DNA of 64,000 nucleotides from Pelobates cultripes. Lineage: Eukaryota; Chordata; Amphibia; Anura; Pelobatidae. A model generated the notes under the pieces. That model searched no databases. It was not told where the DNA came from and saw only the letters and a list, made by a program, of their open reading frames with translations. A program made the translations under genes and the position numbers. How positions within the stretch are numbered: position 1 is the first letter of the stretch; every line of letters starts with the position of its first letter. Shown one piece after another: positions 46,241 through 57,610 of the stretch. The DNA lies in contig OW240921.1 in the NCBI GenBank assembly GCA_933207985.1, positions 118,688,796 to 118,752,795 of the forward strand, given 5' to 3'.

Positions 46241-47627
46241 TCCAAACTGAACAAACGTTCACAGGGGGAAAAGATATCATAAATTCGAAGAAAGAACGTC
46301 AGCCTTTAGTGTGTTTGTTATTTTGGAAGAAAGTAAACATTTTTGATACAGTTTGATGTATAATATCTGAATTATTATAGACGAACCCTATTTCATATAT
46401 TTGAAGTTTTAATTTTGTTTATGAAAAAGAGGGAAATAGTGAGTTTTCTGACATCCATTTAGATAATGTGAAACTAGTTGTGTGAGAGGTTTATAACATC
46501 TAGTTTGACCGCCAGTATCTTGGATGCCCCTTAAAACCGTCTCTTTTGTGATATGTGTGATGGGATTTACAACCTTTGCCTTTCTTTGTTTCAAATAAAA
46601 ATTATTTGGAATAAAAAAAAAATGTATTTAGAAATGTTTTAGCATCATTAAGGTGGTATTTACTTTAAAAAAAAAAAAATAATAACAAGTGTAGATTGAG
46701 TTTCACCCTGTCTTTCAATCCTGCTAAAAAATAAACTCCCGGCTTTTGTTCCAGCCTGTTCCTGCAGCAATTATATAAAAACAGCTCTTTCATTTCTCTT
46801 GGAAACCCCCCAAGAAGTACAGGTGGTTTGGTAGCTGGGGTTCTATTGTAAAAACGTCCCGCACTGTCCCAGGTGTTCATAGTGTGAATAGTAGCTGTCA
46901 TTCACATGAACACCGAGGTCTTTAAAAGCTTCTGACGTGGCCCTGATAAAACAGCTGGCATAGGGACCCATTTCCAGCTGCCAGCAGTGACATGGCGTAT
47001 TTGCATGTGGAAGGACAGGGGGCTGTGGCGGGAGGGAATGTGGTTCTCGATAACACCTAACCTGATGTGCAACATTGTGACAGCGACTTGGACAGCTCGC
47101 TCTATACTTTATCTAGGTCTCTGCCACTTGCCGAGCAATTTCTCATGAAGTTAAACATTAATGGACTCTGACAGAATGAATTCAAAGGCCAAATTGTGGA
47201 AGAGGATAAAGTAACTTGCAGATCCCCCAGATAATGAGAGTTACTTTGCATAATAGAAATCAGTACCACAACCACTGGACTGCAGCGAAAAGGTAATTGT
47301 GTTTTTTTTTGTAAATCAGGCCAGCTGTCAGTTTTGGAAACCTCGGATGACCACACGGCCCTGGTGATAACGCAGTCAGTGTAAATATTTTGTTGCCAGA
47401 TTAGGCCTCATTGTTACACTGTTATGAAAACTAATTTTTTTCTCTTTGCATACAATAGGGATTTATCTAGGAAAAGATCCATTGGGGAAAATAACTTCAC
47501 CTGGACTTTATAATATAAGAATAAAAGGTTGCAGTAAAGTTGTTTTGTCCATGGTCTTTTAGTGGAAAGTATATTTGTGTTTAATTCCCACTCTGTCCTT
47601 TCTATTGTCAGTGTTCTCCTCATACTG
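46241..47627. other. No gene recognised
   Basis: Unique AT-rich sequence downstream of the LINE, with an A run at 46664-46680. Frames of up to 84 codons have no domain. Confidence 0.4.
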
Positions 47628-48122
47628 CCGTGTGTGTGTGTGTGTGTGGGTGCTTTGTGTGTGAGGGCGCTGTGTGAGTGTAAGGGTGCTGTGTGTGTGT
47701 AAGGGTGTTGTGTGTATGTGAGGGTTCTGTTAGTGTGTGTGTGTGTGTGAGGTCACTGTGTGTGTATGTGTGTGTGTGTAAGGTTGCTGTGTGTAAGGGT
47801 GCTCTGTGTATGTTTTTGTGAGGGTGGTGTGTGTGTGTGTAAGGGTGCTGTGTGTGTGAGGGTGCTGTGTGTGTGTAAGGGTGCTGTGTGTATGTGAGGG
47901 TGCTGTTAGTGTGTGTGTGTGTGGGGTGCTGTGTGTGCGCTGTGGGTGCTGTTAGTGTGTGTTGTGTATGTGTAAGGGTGCTGTGTATGAGGGTGCTGTG
48001 TGTGTAAGGGTGCTGTGTACGGGTGCTGTATGTGTAAGGGTGATGTATGTGTAAGGTTGATGTATGTGTGTGGGTGCTGTATGTGTGAGGGTGCTGTGTG
48101 TGTGCTGTTTGTGTGTATTGTT
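47628..48122. repeat. TG-rich minisatellite (GTGTGTGAGGGTGCTGT)
   Basis: Irregular 14-20 bp units of GTGTGTAAGGGTGCT type mixed with TG runs. A 172-codon minus-strand frame rich in T, H and P arises from this and is not a gene. Confidence 0.92.
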
Positions 48123-48999
48123 TGGGGGTTAATATCACTTGGAAGAAAAGCGTTGGACTTAATGTTATTCTCTTTTATTTTATGTTTGTTGTTTTTTCTG
48201 TACAATAAATACAAGTGCTTTAACTAAAGTGGCCTTTTACCTTGCTGCTGAGCCCCCAGATGTACCGCTGGTGTGAAGGAGGCAAGGAAGGTATTAGCCC
48301 CCAGCCAGATTTAGGGGAGGCACCCTTAGGCACAAAACTTCATAATATCTTGTCAGTGTAGATCTACAGCGCACAATTAACTTTTTTTTTTACGTAGTTC
48401 ACTATGTACTATCTGTTTATCCCTATTTTAGATGCATAGCTGTATCCCATATCTATTATCTATCTATTCTACTAAAAATTACATGTAGGTTGTCCCGTAC
48501 CTGTCTGCATCTCTCCTGACCTCCCAGGGCCCCTGTTTAGGGGGGCAGTCACATATTCCGCTGTCCGTTCCTATAGTCGATGTCCTCTCTGTATGAGCAT
48601 GCTTAACACTCCTCATAGAAATGCATTAGGATGCGGAGTGGCGCAGTCTGGCAACTGCCATACCTGCGCAGTAGGCTACTGTGCCTCTCTTTGGGGCCTG
48701 TTCAGTAATAATCATCTCAGCTAGGAGCGGAGCGGCCGCCATGGATAAACCAGCACAGCATGGGACTGCAGGTAAGTAAAATGGATTTATGTAACTCTTA
48801 AAGTGCCTCCACCCCCAACCAAAATGAATATTTAATAAAGATAAAATTCCAACCCAGTTAAAATGAATCATAAGACAAAATAGTGACTGCTCTGTCTTAG
48901 TATTTTTCCTATGCTTGACAAAAGGAGCACCTATTTTTGTCATTTCCCCACACTATCACTAGTGGCGGCTGTAAGGAAAAAGGCTCTGTCTAAGGAGAA
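48123..48999. other. MITE-like GC-rich block with Kozak ATG and splice donor
   Basis: About 48550-48960 resembles the interior of the T2-like family ('CATAGAAATGCATTAGGATG', then a GC-rich part, then a GGTAAGT box). At 48736-48776 GCCGCCATGG begins ten codons (MDKPAQHGTA) directly followed by CAG/GTAAGTAA. No terminal repeats were found. The ten codons match nothing I know. Confidence 0.35.
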
Positions 49000-50056
49000 T
49001 CCCACCATCTCGCGTAAACAGTAAACCTCCATGTTGGACTCTTGTGTATGCACGATTGGACAGCACTGACGTGGGCTCCTGGCAGCTGGAACAACAGGAG
49101 CTGCAGGACCGAAAGGGAGATCCTGGCAGACGTGATATGTACAACTCATCTTCCCTTGAAACATGCGGCCCTGGGACCAAGCGGAGCAGTGACCATCGGA
49201 GGTCTCTGCAAACTATACAAAGACCCCAGACGGTGATGGGAGGACTGATAGTATAAATAGGCATGAGAGAACTCTAACGTTAGAAATACATTTTATATTG
49301 ATAATATTATATTGTATATACACTTTTAAAAGAACTGATTTTTAAAACATTTTTTTACATTTTTCTAAGCAGTTTGTGTGCTAGTGCACCTTCTGTTACC
49401 CACTATGTAGACCCCACTGGCCTCGTTCACACAAAGTCAAGATATTAAATTTGTAGTTCTGCTTTTTGCATTCGATATGTATTTCTTGCAAAGAAAATGA
49501 GCTTTAATGAGCTAGAACTGTCAAGAGCCATTTATTGTCATTATATTGTGCTCTGCAATTCCTTTGAAGTGTGACAGTGAAATATACGAGAACATCGGTA
49601 ACCATTTCCATGCCAGGAGGGACAACATTTGGAAAGAAACTGCAGATATAAAGAAAGGGATCCAATAGTATGTTAACTAATAAACGATTACCTGGCATGC
49701 TTTACGTAGTCATATTAATTATTTTATTGATATTTAGAATGTCTAGGCTTATATTCCACCAGATGCAACACACTGAAAAACATGGATTTAGAATATCTTG
49801 GTTCTCAATATACCGGGATTCATTGTTTTGTGAATACGCCAAGATTACTGCAACACTGTAATGAGTAAGATGCGGATATTTAATAAGTTACCATATTAAC
49901 TTTTTCAAATGTTTTATTGAAAGTTTTAAATATAATAATATAACCAAACAATAATAATATTAATAATAATAATACAAACAAGGAAAAGGGGTAATTATAT
50001 ACGTGCTATTAATCATCTTACCATATTAACTTTATGTAAAACATCTAACTATGTTC
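49000..50056. other. No gene recognised
   Basis: Unique AT-rich sequence with TAATAAT runs near 49930-49980. Frames of 60-70 codons lack domains. Confidence 0.4.
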
Positions 50057-50765
50057 TATTATTATTATTATTATTATTTATATAGCGCCATCAGATTCTA
50101 TAGCACTGTACAATGGGTGGACTAACAGACATGTAATTGTAACCAGACAACTGGACGTACAGGAACAGAGGGATTGAGGGCCCTGCTCAATGAGCTTACA
50201 TTCTAGAGGGAGTGGGGTATAGTGGCACAAAGGGTAAAAGTAGGGTTACAAGGGCTTAGTAGGTAATTTTGACAGTTGCAGTAGAGGTGTCATGGGGAGT
50301 GGGGGATAAAAACCTGCTAACAGTTTAATTGGTATGCTGTCTTGAAGAAATGAGTTTTCAATGATTTTTTAAATGAGTGGAGACTGGGTGAAAGTCTTAA
50401 GGAGAAATCTTGGCCGCAAGCATCAGAGGTGGGAGTACGGACAGAGGACATACGTAGGTCTTTAGCAAAGCATAGGGGCCCCGACAGGACATACCTGTGT
50501 ATTAAGGAGGATAGATAGGTTGGAGCAGCATTAAGTAGGGACTTGTAAGCAAGCACCAGAATTTTAAATTGAGCCCTATATCTAACTGGAAGCCAATGCA
50601 GGGACTGACAGAGCGGGGAGACGTGGGAGGTGCGAACGGACAGGAAAATGAGCCTTGCCGCCGCATTCATTATAGACTGTAATGGTGCAATCTGGGAACA
50701 TGTAAGACAGGTGAGAAGGATAAATGTAACTCTGCATATACACATTCAAATTGGGACTGTCCGGC
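50057..50765 (-). mobile_element. L2-like LINE, 3' end (minus)
   Basis: On the minus strand a 142-codon frame (50745-50317) carries 'LQSIMNAAARLIFLSVRTSH', 'LHWLPVRYRAQFKILVLAYK', 'AAPTYLSSLIHRY' and 'SFKKSLKTHFFKTAY', the conserved C-terminus of L2-group ORF2 (NAAARLL...LHWLPVxxRIxFKI...LKTHLF). It is followed by a 3' untranslated region and the 'GCGCTATATAAATAATAATA' tail at 50057-50090. It is 5' truncated, and the frame's first codons come from flanking sequence. An ancestral copy would be over 3 kb. Confidence 0.85.
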
Positions 50766-51813
50766 CACAAGTTGGCAAGACTGTGGAAAGCCTGGAAGCA
50801 CAACTATAGAAAGTAATTTTTTTCTTCCATTCTAATTATTTAACCTGCAGAAAGGGACTAAGAAAGCCTTATAATTTCCACACCTGCCCCATTTTAAATT
50901 CATATCAAAATAGCCAAGCAGGAACTAGAGTCCCAATTCCCTCAGCTGATCATTTTATCATACATGCCTGTGTTTTGTGAATCGGTTACAATCTCAGCAC
51001 ACCCAGCCGTGGAATAGATACTCGCGCTGGGCCCTTTAATTAGTAATAACGTTTTGTGGCATATTCACTAAACACTACATTACAGTGACTTTACATGTGA
51101 ATTACAAACTGAAACTGAATATATATTTAGAATTAATTTTTTAAACAAAATTATTTTTGTCTTTATGCAAAGTTATTTTTCTTTGTATATTAAATTATCA
51201 AATACTCTTTGCTCTATTTAGAAAGTAAAATGTAAAAAATTTAGAAAAATTACAGATGATACATGTTTATTATTTTTTAAAACACCTACACTTTGGATGT
51301 CAATAAATATACTTCGTAACCAGCCACGGTGGGCCCGATGTTACAATATGTCACGGTCAGTGTTTGGTACAGAAAGGTTCACCATAAAGCAGGACAATCT
51401 GTAAGATACCGGCCTCTAGAGGACGTTTTGTCACATCTTTTACTTCTGATTCCACCGACCTCTCGAGACCCCAGGGGATGCCTTCCATTTAGACATTTTC
51501 CTATCTCATTTCATGCTGCACAGAACACTTAATATACATTTCAGATCTCTAATTTGCCATGAACTCTTGTTTAAAATGGGGCCTTTGAATAAATGTCTTC
51601 TTTGAATATATTCAAACTATGAGGCACACAGTTCCACTAATGTTAATATAGCCTCATTACTAAGTGTACGGTTGGAGGGGCTGGAAACAGACATCTGAGA
51701 AAACCTTTACCTGAGGGGTTAATTCTGTTAACCCTTTCCATAATGCTTCTTGCTGATTTTTGTTTTGCACCGCTGCAGAGCAATTCACAATCTAGCTCAT
51801 AAGCCCCCTTTGC
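50766..51813. other. No gene recognised
   Basis: AT-rich. A half of the 'ATTCACTAAA' MITE may lie at 51050-51130 ('CATATTCACTAAACACTACA'). Nothing else is supportable. Confidence 0.35.
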
Positions 51814-52131
51814 TTAAAGTGATACTCTCAGTGGTTATGGTGCCTGGAATCCCCCTAGCGCCATCACCATTATCGACCAATTAATGGTGGGGAGAGGATG
51901 ATTTGCTGGGGTGTGGGTAGAACTAGTTTGGTAATGTTAGCAGAGGGGTGTATTACAGAGCTCCACTTTAATCTGCAGTGTGTGAGTGTATTACAGAGCT
52001 TCATTTTAATCTGCAGTGTGTGAATGTATTACAGAGCTCCATATCATCCTGCAATATGTGAGTGTATTGCAGAGCTCTAGGTTAATCTGCAGAGTGTGAG
52101 TGTTTTACAGAGCTCCATAGTAATATATAAG
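51814..52131 (+). repeat. T2-like left end followed by 38 bp tandem repeat
   Basis: TTAAAGTGATACTCTCAG at 51814 begins like a T2-type terminus. From 51948 five 38 bp units start at 51948, 51986, 52024, 52062 and 52100, each GTGTATTACAGAGCTCCA-like followed by TTAATCTGCAGTGTGTGA. Tandem repeats inside T2-type MITEs are known in Xenopus. The right terminus is not visible. Confidence 0.65.
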
Positions 52132-52554
52132 ACGCACACACATATATTCCTGGACTGGCAACCTTCACAATGACTGTTTCTAAAACTAGCCATAGTCTGA
52201 CCTTGAAAACCCCTGATTAATGAAACATGAATAAATCTTCTTTAGAATATATTGTGGTCATTATGAGATAAAATACTGGACGATTGTATCAGTTTAATGA
52301 ATGCCCTCGTTAATTATTTATCTTTATGTATCTGGATGTGAAATTGATCAGGGAGAGCCAGGTTTGTACCTCCATGTCTGCATTCGGACTCCAGCTCCTG
52401 ACACTTCCAGTCAAACAAGACATAATTCAAGCACTGACCTTGGATTTCAATCTTAAACATCTTTAGATATCCATCTAAAGTGCTCAGCAGTTTTTATAAT
52501 ATAATATCTCTCCCAACAGCCCTGAATTTGGGGGTACAGTCATCATTTTGTACC
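52132..52554. other. No gene recognised
   Basis: Unique sequence with no coding or repeat structure seen. Confidence 0.4.
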
Positions 52555-52562
52555 CTTGTTGC

Positions 52563-52925
52563 CAGAGGCGTAACTAGAAATCAATGGGCCCCAGCCCCAA
52601 CATGTGTCTCCATTCCCTCACACCCCCCATCCCCAACATGTGTCTCCATTCCTTCTCCCCCACGGCCCTTCATGTGTCTCCATTCCCTCTCCCCCCAACC
52701 CCTACATATGTCTCTATTCCCTCTCCACCTTCCCCTTTAGTACCTTTCACAAGGAGTAAGGTACCAGGACTGACAGGAAGTGCTCTCTCAGCACAGCGCT
52801 CCTCTCCTGCCGTTAACCAGCTGTAAAGGTAAGCTGGCAGCCACAGTTGCAGCTGTGGCCGGGCCCCCTGGTGTGACAGGCCTGGTTTCAGCTGCGACCC
52901 TGTGACCATGGCAGATACGCCACTG
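52563..52925 (+). mobile_element. hAT MITE, 363 bp, with perfect 8 bp target duplication
   Basis: Ends are CAGAGGCGTAACT and, inverted, CAGTGGCGTATCT. Both flanks carry CTTGTTGC (52555-52562 and 52926-52933). An 8 bp duplication and CAG-type ends define hAT. The inside holds a 30-40 bp tandem repeat with CATGTGTCTCCATTCCCTC (about 52600-52735). It has no transposase. The 86-codon frame across it is a by-product. Confidence 0.9.
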
Positions 52926-53149
52926 CTTGTTGCAACATACAGGGTTGACGGATTGGTGATTGGAGTGAGCCTTCAGAAAGTCAATGCTACTGTGTTATTA
53001 GTGTGCTAATCTATGTGAGGGCATTCAGCCCATATAAGAAGACATCGCAGCAGTGTGTTAATGGCGGGACTGGGGGCCGTGCGTTATAGCACTGCAGCAC
53101 AGACACAGATGTTGCTGGGAATGGTTTGACCTGAGCTGCCAGTCTGAGT

Positions 53150-53255
53150 CAGTTCCTGGGTCTTATGCTAGCACTGTTTCCTTAAAAATTGCCCTGGGGA
53201 CGACGACCTGAGTTTTGTCCTGCCTAGGGCAGCACAAAACCAGGATACACCACTG
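53150..53255 (-). mobile_element. hAT-like terminus fragment
   Basis: Read on the minus strand from 53255: CAGTGGTGTATCCTGG followed by TTTTGTGCTGCCCTAGGC. It resembles the termini at 52563-52925. The other end is lost. Confidence 0.5.
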
Positions 53256-53640
53256 GGTGTAGTGTGTAGTGGATGCAGAGTGTGTGTAGTGGATAGAGTG
53301 TCTGTGTGTAGAGCATGTTGTGTGTGTAGTGGTGGCTATGTCTGTGTGTAGTGCATGTTGTTGTTTAGTAGATACAGTGTCTGTGTGCAGTGCATTTGGT
53401 GTGCACTGCATGTGGGGAATACAGTGTCTGTGTGTAGCGCATGCAGTGTGTGCAGTGTATGTAGTGGCTGCAGTGTCTTTGTGTAGTGCATGTTGTATGT
53501 TTAGTGGGTGCAGTGTCTGTGTGCAGTGCATGCTGTGTGTGCAGTGTGTGTAGTGGCTGCTATGTCTGTGTGTAGTGCATGTTGTGTGTGTAGTGTGTGC
53601 AGTGTCTGTGTTTGTGTAGTGTGTGCAGTGTGTGTAGAGG
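53256..53640. repeat. TG-rich minisatellite (GTGTAGTGCATGTTGTGTG)
   Basis: Irregular units of about 28-36 bp such as CAGTGTCTGTGTGTAGTGCA. Cysteine/valine-rich frames over it (77 codons plus, 122 minus) are not genes. Confidence 0.9.
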
Positions 53641-53748
53641 ACTGTGATCAGTTTATTTAAAATGTATGATTAGGCTTATTCCCCCCTCCCTGCCTCTTAC
53701 CTGTGGCCAGGGAGAGGGGACACTAGTTTCTCTGGAGTATCCTGTGGA

Positions 53749-53978
53749 GAGGGGGCCCAGATGTCTGATATTCCCCTCCTTCAGCTCCTGCAGCTTCATG
53801 CCTTCTCTTCTCTTTCGAGCCGCATGAGCGTTGCCGAGGGTTGCTATAGCAATGCTCCGCACAGCACATAATTCACGCCAGAGCATTGCCATGGCAACCC
53901 GTGGCAATGCTCTCGCGGTTTGCGAGAGGAGAAGACATGAAGCTGAAGGAGGGGAATATCAGACATCTGGGCCCCCTC
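53749..53978. repeat. 230 bp near-perfect palindrome (foldback/MITE-like)
   Basis: The left arm 53749-53857 starts GAGGGGGCCCAGATGTCTGA and ends GCAATGCTC. The right arm 53881-53978 is its inverted copy, with a 9-base gap and scattered changes. The loop is 53858-53880. This is GC-richer than its surroundings and may be the core of a foldback element. A second, smaller hairpin lies at 54011-54059. Confidence 0.85.
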
Positions 53979-54010
53979 GCCACAAGACAAAGTAGTTGGG
54001 TCCCAGAACT

Positions 54011-54059
54011 GCATATGTATATATATAGAGAGAGGTAATCCCTCTCTATATATATGCAT
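54011..54059. repeat. AT-rich hairpin
   Basis: GCATATGTATATATATAGAG AGAGG pairs with CCTCTCTATATATATGCAT around TAAT(C). Confidence 0.8.
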
Positions 54060-55460
54060 GGGCAGCCCGGCACCTTAAAGTGTACAGGTGTCAGCAATAT
54101 GATGCCCCTGTAAAAGTGCCGCTTGGGGCCAATTGACGGGCCAGCCTTGCTGTTGACTATAGTTCAGAAAATGCAGAGTTTATTCTGATGGTGCTGCAGG
54201 TACTGGCTACATACCCCCACAATCATTACATTAAGCTGTAGTGGTTTTGGTGACTATAGATTCCCAGTTTATAAACTATAGCCAGAAAAAACATAGACTT
54301 TTAAGTTCTTACTGGATTGCAACTCCCAATAACCTCATTCAGCTGAAAAATGACAGCTAAATCCCAGCAATAATTGCAGAGCTCCTATTGTCTTACCGGC
54401 AGTAGCCTAAATCAATGTATCTGATATTTAATTTCCGTTACATTATAAGTAACTAATGCAATCTAAGTTTTGATGGAAATACTGCCTTTTTTACTGATAT
54501 TTTTTACTGTTTCTTGTCCGGCACAATAAATCCCTCTGTGATTAAAGATAATGTAGGAACAGCAGTGTTTTATTTTAATTTCCAGTGCGTTTCGCTGGAC
54601 TGGTGCAGGACACCCCCAGCTCGGCACCCAACACATCACACAGAAGGATAATATTTATAGCAAATGACGGCTGTGAGATGAGGGTTTGTTAGAACTGACA
54701 TCTGCTTTGATTCATTAGAGAATTATCCCCGTCACACACTTTGTTTTATAAAAGGGAAGCAGACGGCGGACATTTTTCAGCTCACAGTACAGGCCTGACG
54801 TCTTAGCTTTCTATACATGAAATTAGACCTTCTTTATAAAAGCCAACACAGAAGGGCTATCCATTTTCTAGTTCCTCACACAACTCTAAGCACATTTAAA
54901 AAGTATCTGAATATAAGCCGTCTACTGTATTATTGCTTTGTAAGAAATGTGCTTTCCGAATGTCCTGGGCGGCCCATCGCTTTCCCAGCCGCAATCTGGC
55001 AGATTAACTGTGCCCGGCGCACTATCTGTCAATGTGGGGAGTCTTTTGCCAGTGGCAGGGACAGATTGAGGTAAGGAACAGCCAAGAGGCAGCTTTGCTT
55101 AATGGCACTCGAAACATCTCTCGTCTAATGTATGAAAATTGCTGTAGGCTCCCTTAAAGTGTGTGGTGTTTTGCATTTTTATGGCAATTTGACACAAAAT
55201 CTCATTTTGCTGCCTTGTGTCTTTAATACAGGATTTATTTGCTGCTCTGACACAAGCACACATAACGAGACAAGTGCGGAGAGATGGAGAGCGAATGTTT
55301 ACAAGGGGTGCATAACACAGTCCTTGGAGAGCTGTGGGGGAGTGCGGGGTGGGTGCAACGAATTGCAGTTGAATTACCAGCCAACTAAGAGTTAATATGT
55401 TCAGGATCAATTTCTGCAGTTAACCAGGCGATAGCGACAATTAGGGGCTTATCTACTAAA
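54060..55460. other. Unique sequence, no gene recognised
   Basis: No domain-bearing frame. About 54720-55090 is repeat-free. It is a candidate for conserved non-coding DNA at most. Confidence 0.3.
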
Positions 55461-55525
55461 CACCAAATTGTAAGCGCTGTGGAATTTGTTGGCGCTATAT
55501 AAATAATAACATAATAATAATAGTG
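55461..55525 (+). mobile_element. L2-like LINE 3' tail fragment (plus)
   Basis: 'TTGTAAGCGCTGTGGAATTT' then 'GTTGGCGCTATATAAATAAT' and an AATAATA run. It is the same tail as at 5733, 24890 and 50057, in the opposite orientation, about 65 bp long. Confidence 0.75.
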
Positions 55526-57287
55526 ACCTTTAAACTGAGTTCACAAATTCAGGCTACAGTAGCAAACGTGATTATAGCTGGGTTTAAAAATGTATTTTCC
55601 AAATCAGCTATTTTTGCCTAAATTTTGCATTTTGGTTTTCAGCTCAGCGTAAATCAGTGGTTATTGTGTAAAGCTCAAAGTATCTCAGTGCAGCTGGAGT
55701 GGACAAAAAAAAAACTGTTGAGTATGCAAATGTTTGTTTAAATGTACGCACACCTGCCATACTAATATAAAATAATAACACTCTCTACATAATATAATTC
55801 CTTCTCCACTATGTGCTGACAAAAATCATTTTTTTAATGCACCAGAAACTATTTGATTTACTGCTGAAGTCAAAAGCTGATACATCAGTGCTATAGCTTA
55901 TACAGAGATACAAATGTCACTGTTTGAATTTCGCAAAGTACTCCTGTCACTCCCAGAATGCCATGCGCAACATAGACCCAACAGCCAAGTAATCATACCC
56001 TTTAATGCCTGATTTGCTGGCACAATGCATAGACTACACTTTATAATGTACCTAATGCTGACCTGGCTATATGCATGCCTTGCGTTAACAGGCCAGCCAC
56101 AATAGATGGAATGTCTGGATTGTACACACAATAACAATATATTAAACAGAACACCATTTAGCATTGAGGTTCCCAAAGTTCTGGCAGATTGTTCCTAATA
56201 ACAAATTGGTGTTTCTTCTTGAAGGCAGTGATCGCTAAATGCACAGCGAAAGCCAAAATCATGTGTTTTTATTGTGTGTACAAAGGACTCGCTCGCTAGC
56301 TGACAGTTTACTGGTCTGCATCCAACATCTGTCTGTTTACTTTAAATGGATCCCAATGAGCTACTAGTTTCAAAGAGGAACAGTTGAAAAGGGTTGGTGG
56401 ATTGAAGGTGGAAGTAAGCTTTGAAATGCTTGGCCCGTTCAGTCTGCCAGGCGCTCTCTGTGCCATGACTGTGCTTTTAAATCCCCTTCACACTTTCATG
56501 CCACAGTATGATAATCTCCATTAGAGTTATACAAAGACAACGGGCGCACAATGTAATGTATACCTTTGCAGAGCTTAAATCTGACATGCAAATTTTAATC
56601 GTACATTAAGATTTCGGTGGGGGGTCAAGCTGGTTAATGCTCTCCTTTTCAAAGCCCAGCATTGCAGTAAGTGTGAGATGGCAAGCTCTGTGGGATAGGG
56701 ATTATATGACATTAAATGTTATCGGAGAGGGTTGTTCACACTGCACACCATTGTGATGTTTTACAGAGAATTACATTCTTATCAGATTTTAGGGAAAATG
56801 AGAAAGTGCATTCTTCTAATTCAATATTTTCCAATACATACTAATATAAATAGTAATGGTAATACATAATATAATCTCGGATTACTGCACCAATATCAAA
56901 CACAGCAGGGGGATGACACCCACCGTGCTTAAGTAATAGCAAAAAATACATTTTCATATACGCTACATATGTATAATGAGCTAAAAAATACAAAGCATGA
57001 AAAATAAAGCTAATCAGACTTTGAGAAAAACTGTAAAACACGGTTTGGACTCCCCAGTTATTCAACATAAAATCTTGCCTATTTTTTTTCAAAAAAGGAA
57101 AAAGCTCCAAAATTAATTTAGGTTCCCGAGCACCAAACAGCAACTCAAACTCAACTGAGGTCTTTGTAAAACTTCAAAACATTGCTTGAAGCTTTTCAAT
57201 TGAATGCTACATTCCATTTAATATTTAGTTAATCCATCATATTTGTTAAGCATGTATTGACTGTTTGATGTTATTCGGGTAAAACTC
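55526..57287. other. Unique sequence, possible conserved non-coding DNA
   Basis: No gene is seen. About 56210-56780 is long, repeat-free and contains octamer-like and ATTA-type sites ('CATGCAAATTTTAATCGTAC' near 56586), as many vertebrate enhancers do. This is not proof. Confidence 0.3.
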
Positions 57288-57610
57288 AAAAGGACACTGT
57301 AGACACTGTAACAGCTTCATCTCAATAAAGTGGTTATAGTGTTCTGAGTCCCTTGACGCCTTCCTTCTTTTCAGCATTAAACTGTTAATATTTTAATGCT
57401 ATATGAGAGCCCTCAGCGGCCCGTCCGTCCCCTCTGCTCTGCTTGGGTTAATAAGGAAGCATTAGTCAGAGCAATAATGGGCAGCTGTGATTGGCTGAGA
57501 ATGTCAGCTGACCACTTATCACAGATCCCATTGCTGGTATGAATTGGTATGGCTAGAAAGAAGTGTGTAATCTCTGCCGTAGCCACACCCCCAGTGGAGG
57601 TCAGGGACCC
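57288..57610 (+). mobile_element. T2-like MITE fragment
   Basis: 'AAAAGGACACTGTAGACACT' then 'ATCTCAATAAAGTGGTTATA' has the TTAAAGGGACACTGTAG...hairpin plan of the family with a damaged TTAA. 'AGTGTTCTGAGTCCCTTGAC' follows. The right end was not found. Confidence 0.5.

Noticed and set aside
47620..48214. Thr/His/Pro-rich 172-codon minus-strand frame
   Set aside because: By-product of the TG-rich minisatellite.
48738..48768. True first coding exon
   Set aside because: The Kozak ATG and donor are good, but the ten codons match nothing I know and the block resembles MITE interiors. Reported as a finding only.
52480..52826. Proline/serine-rich frames of about 80 codons
   Set aside because: They cross the borders and inner tandem repeat of a hAT MITE.
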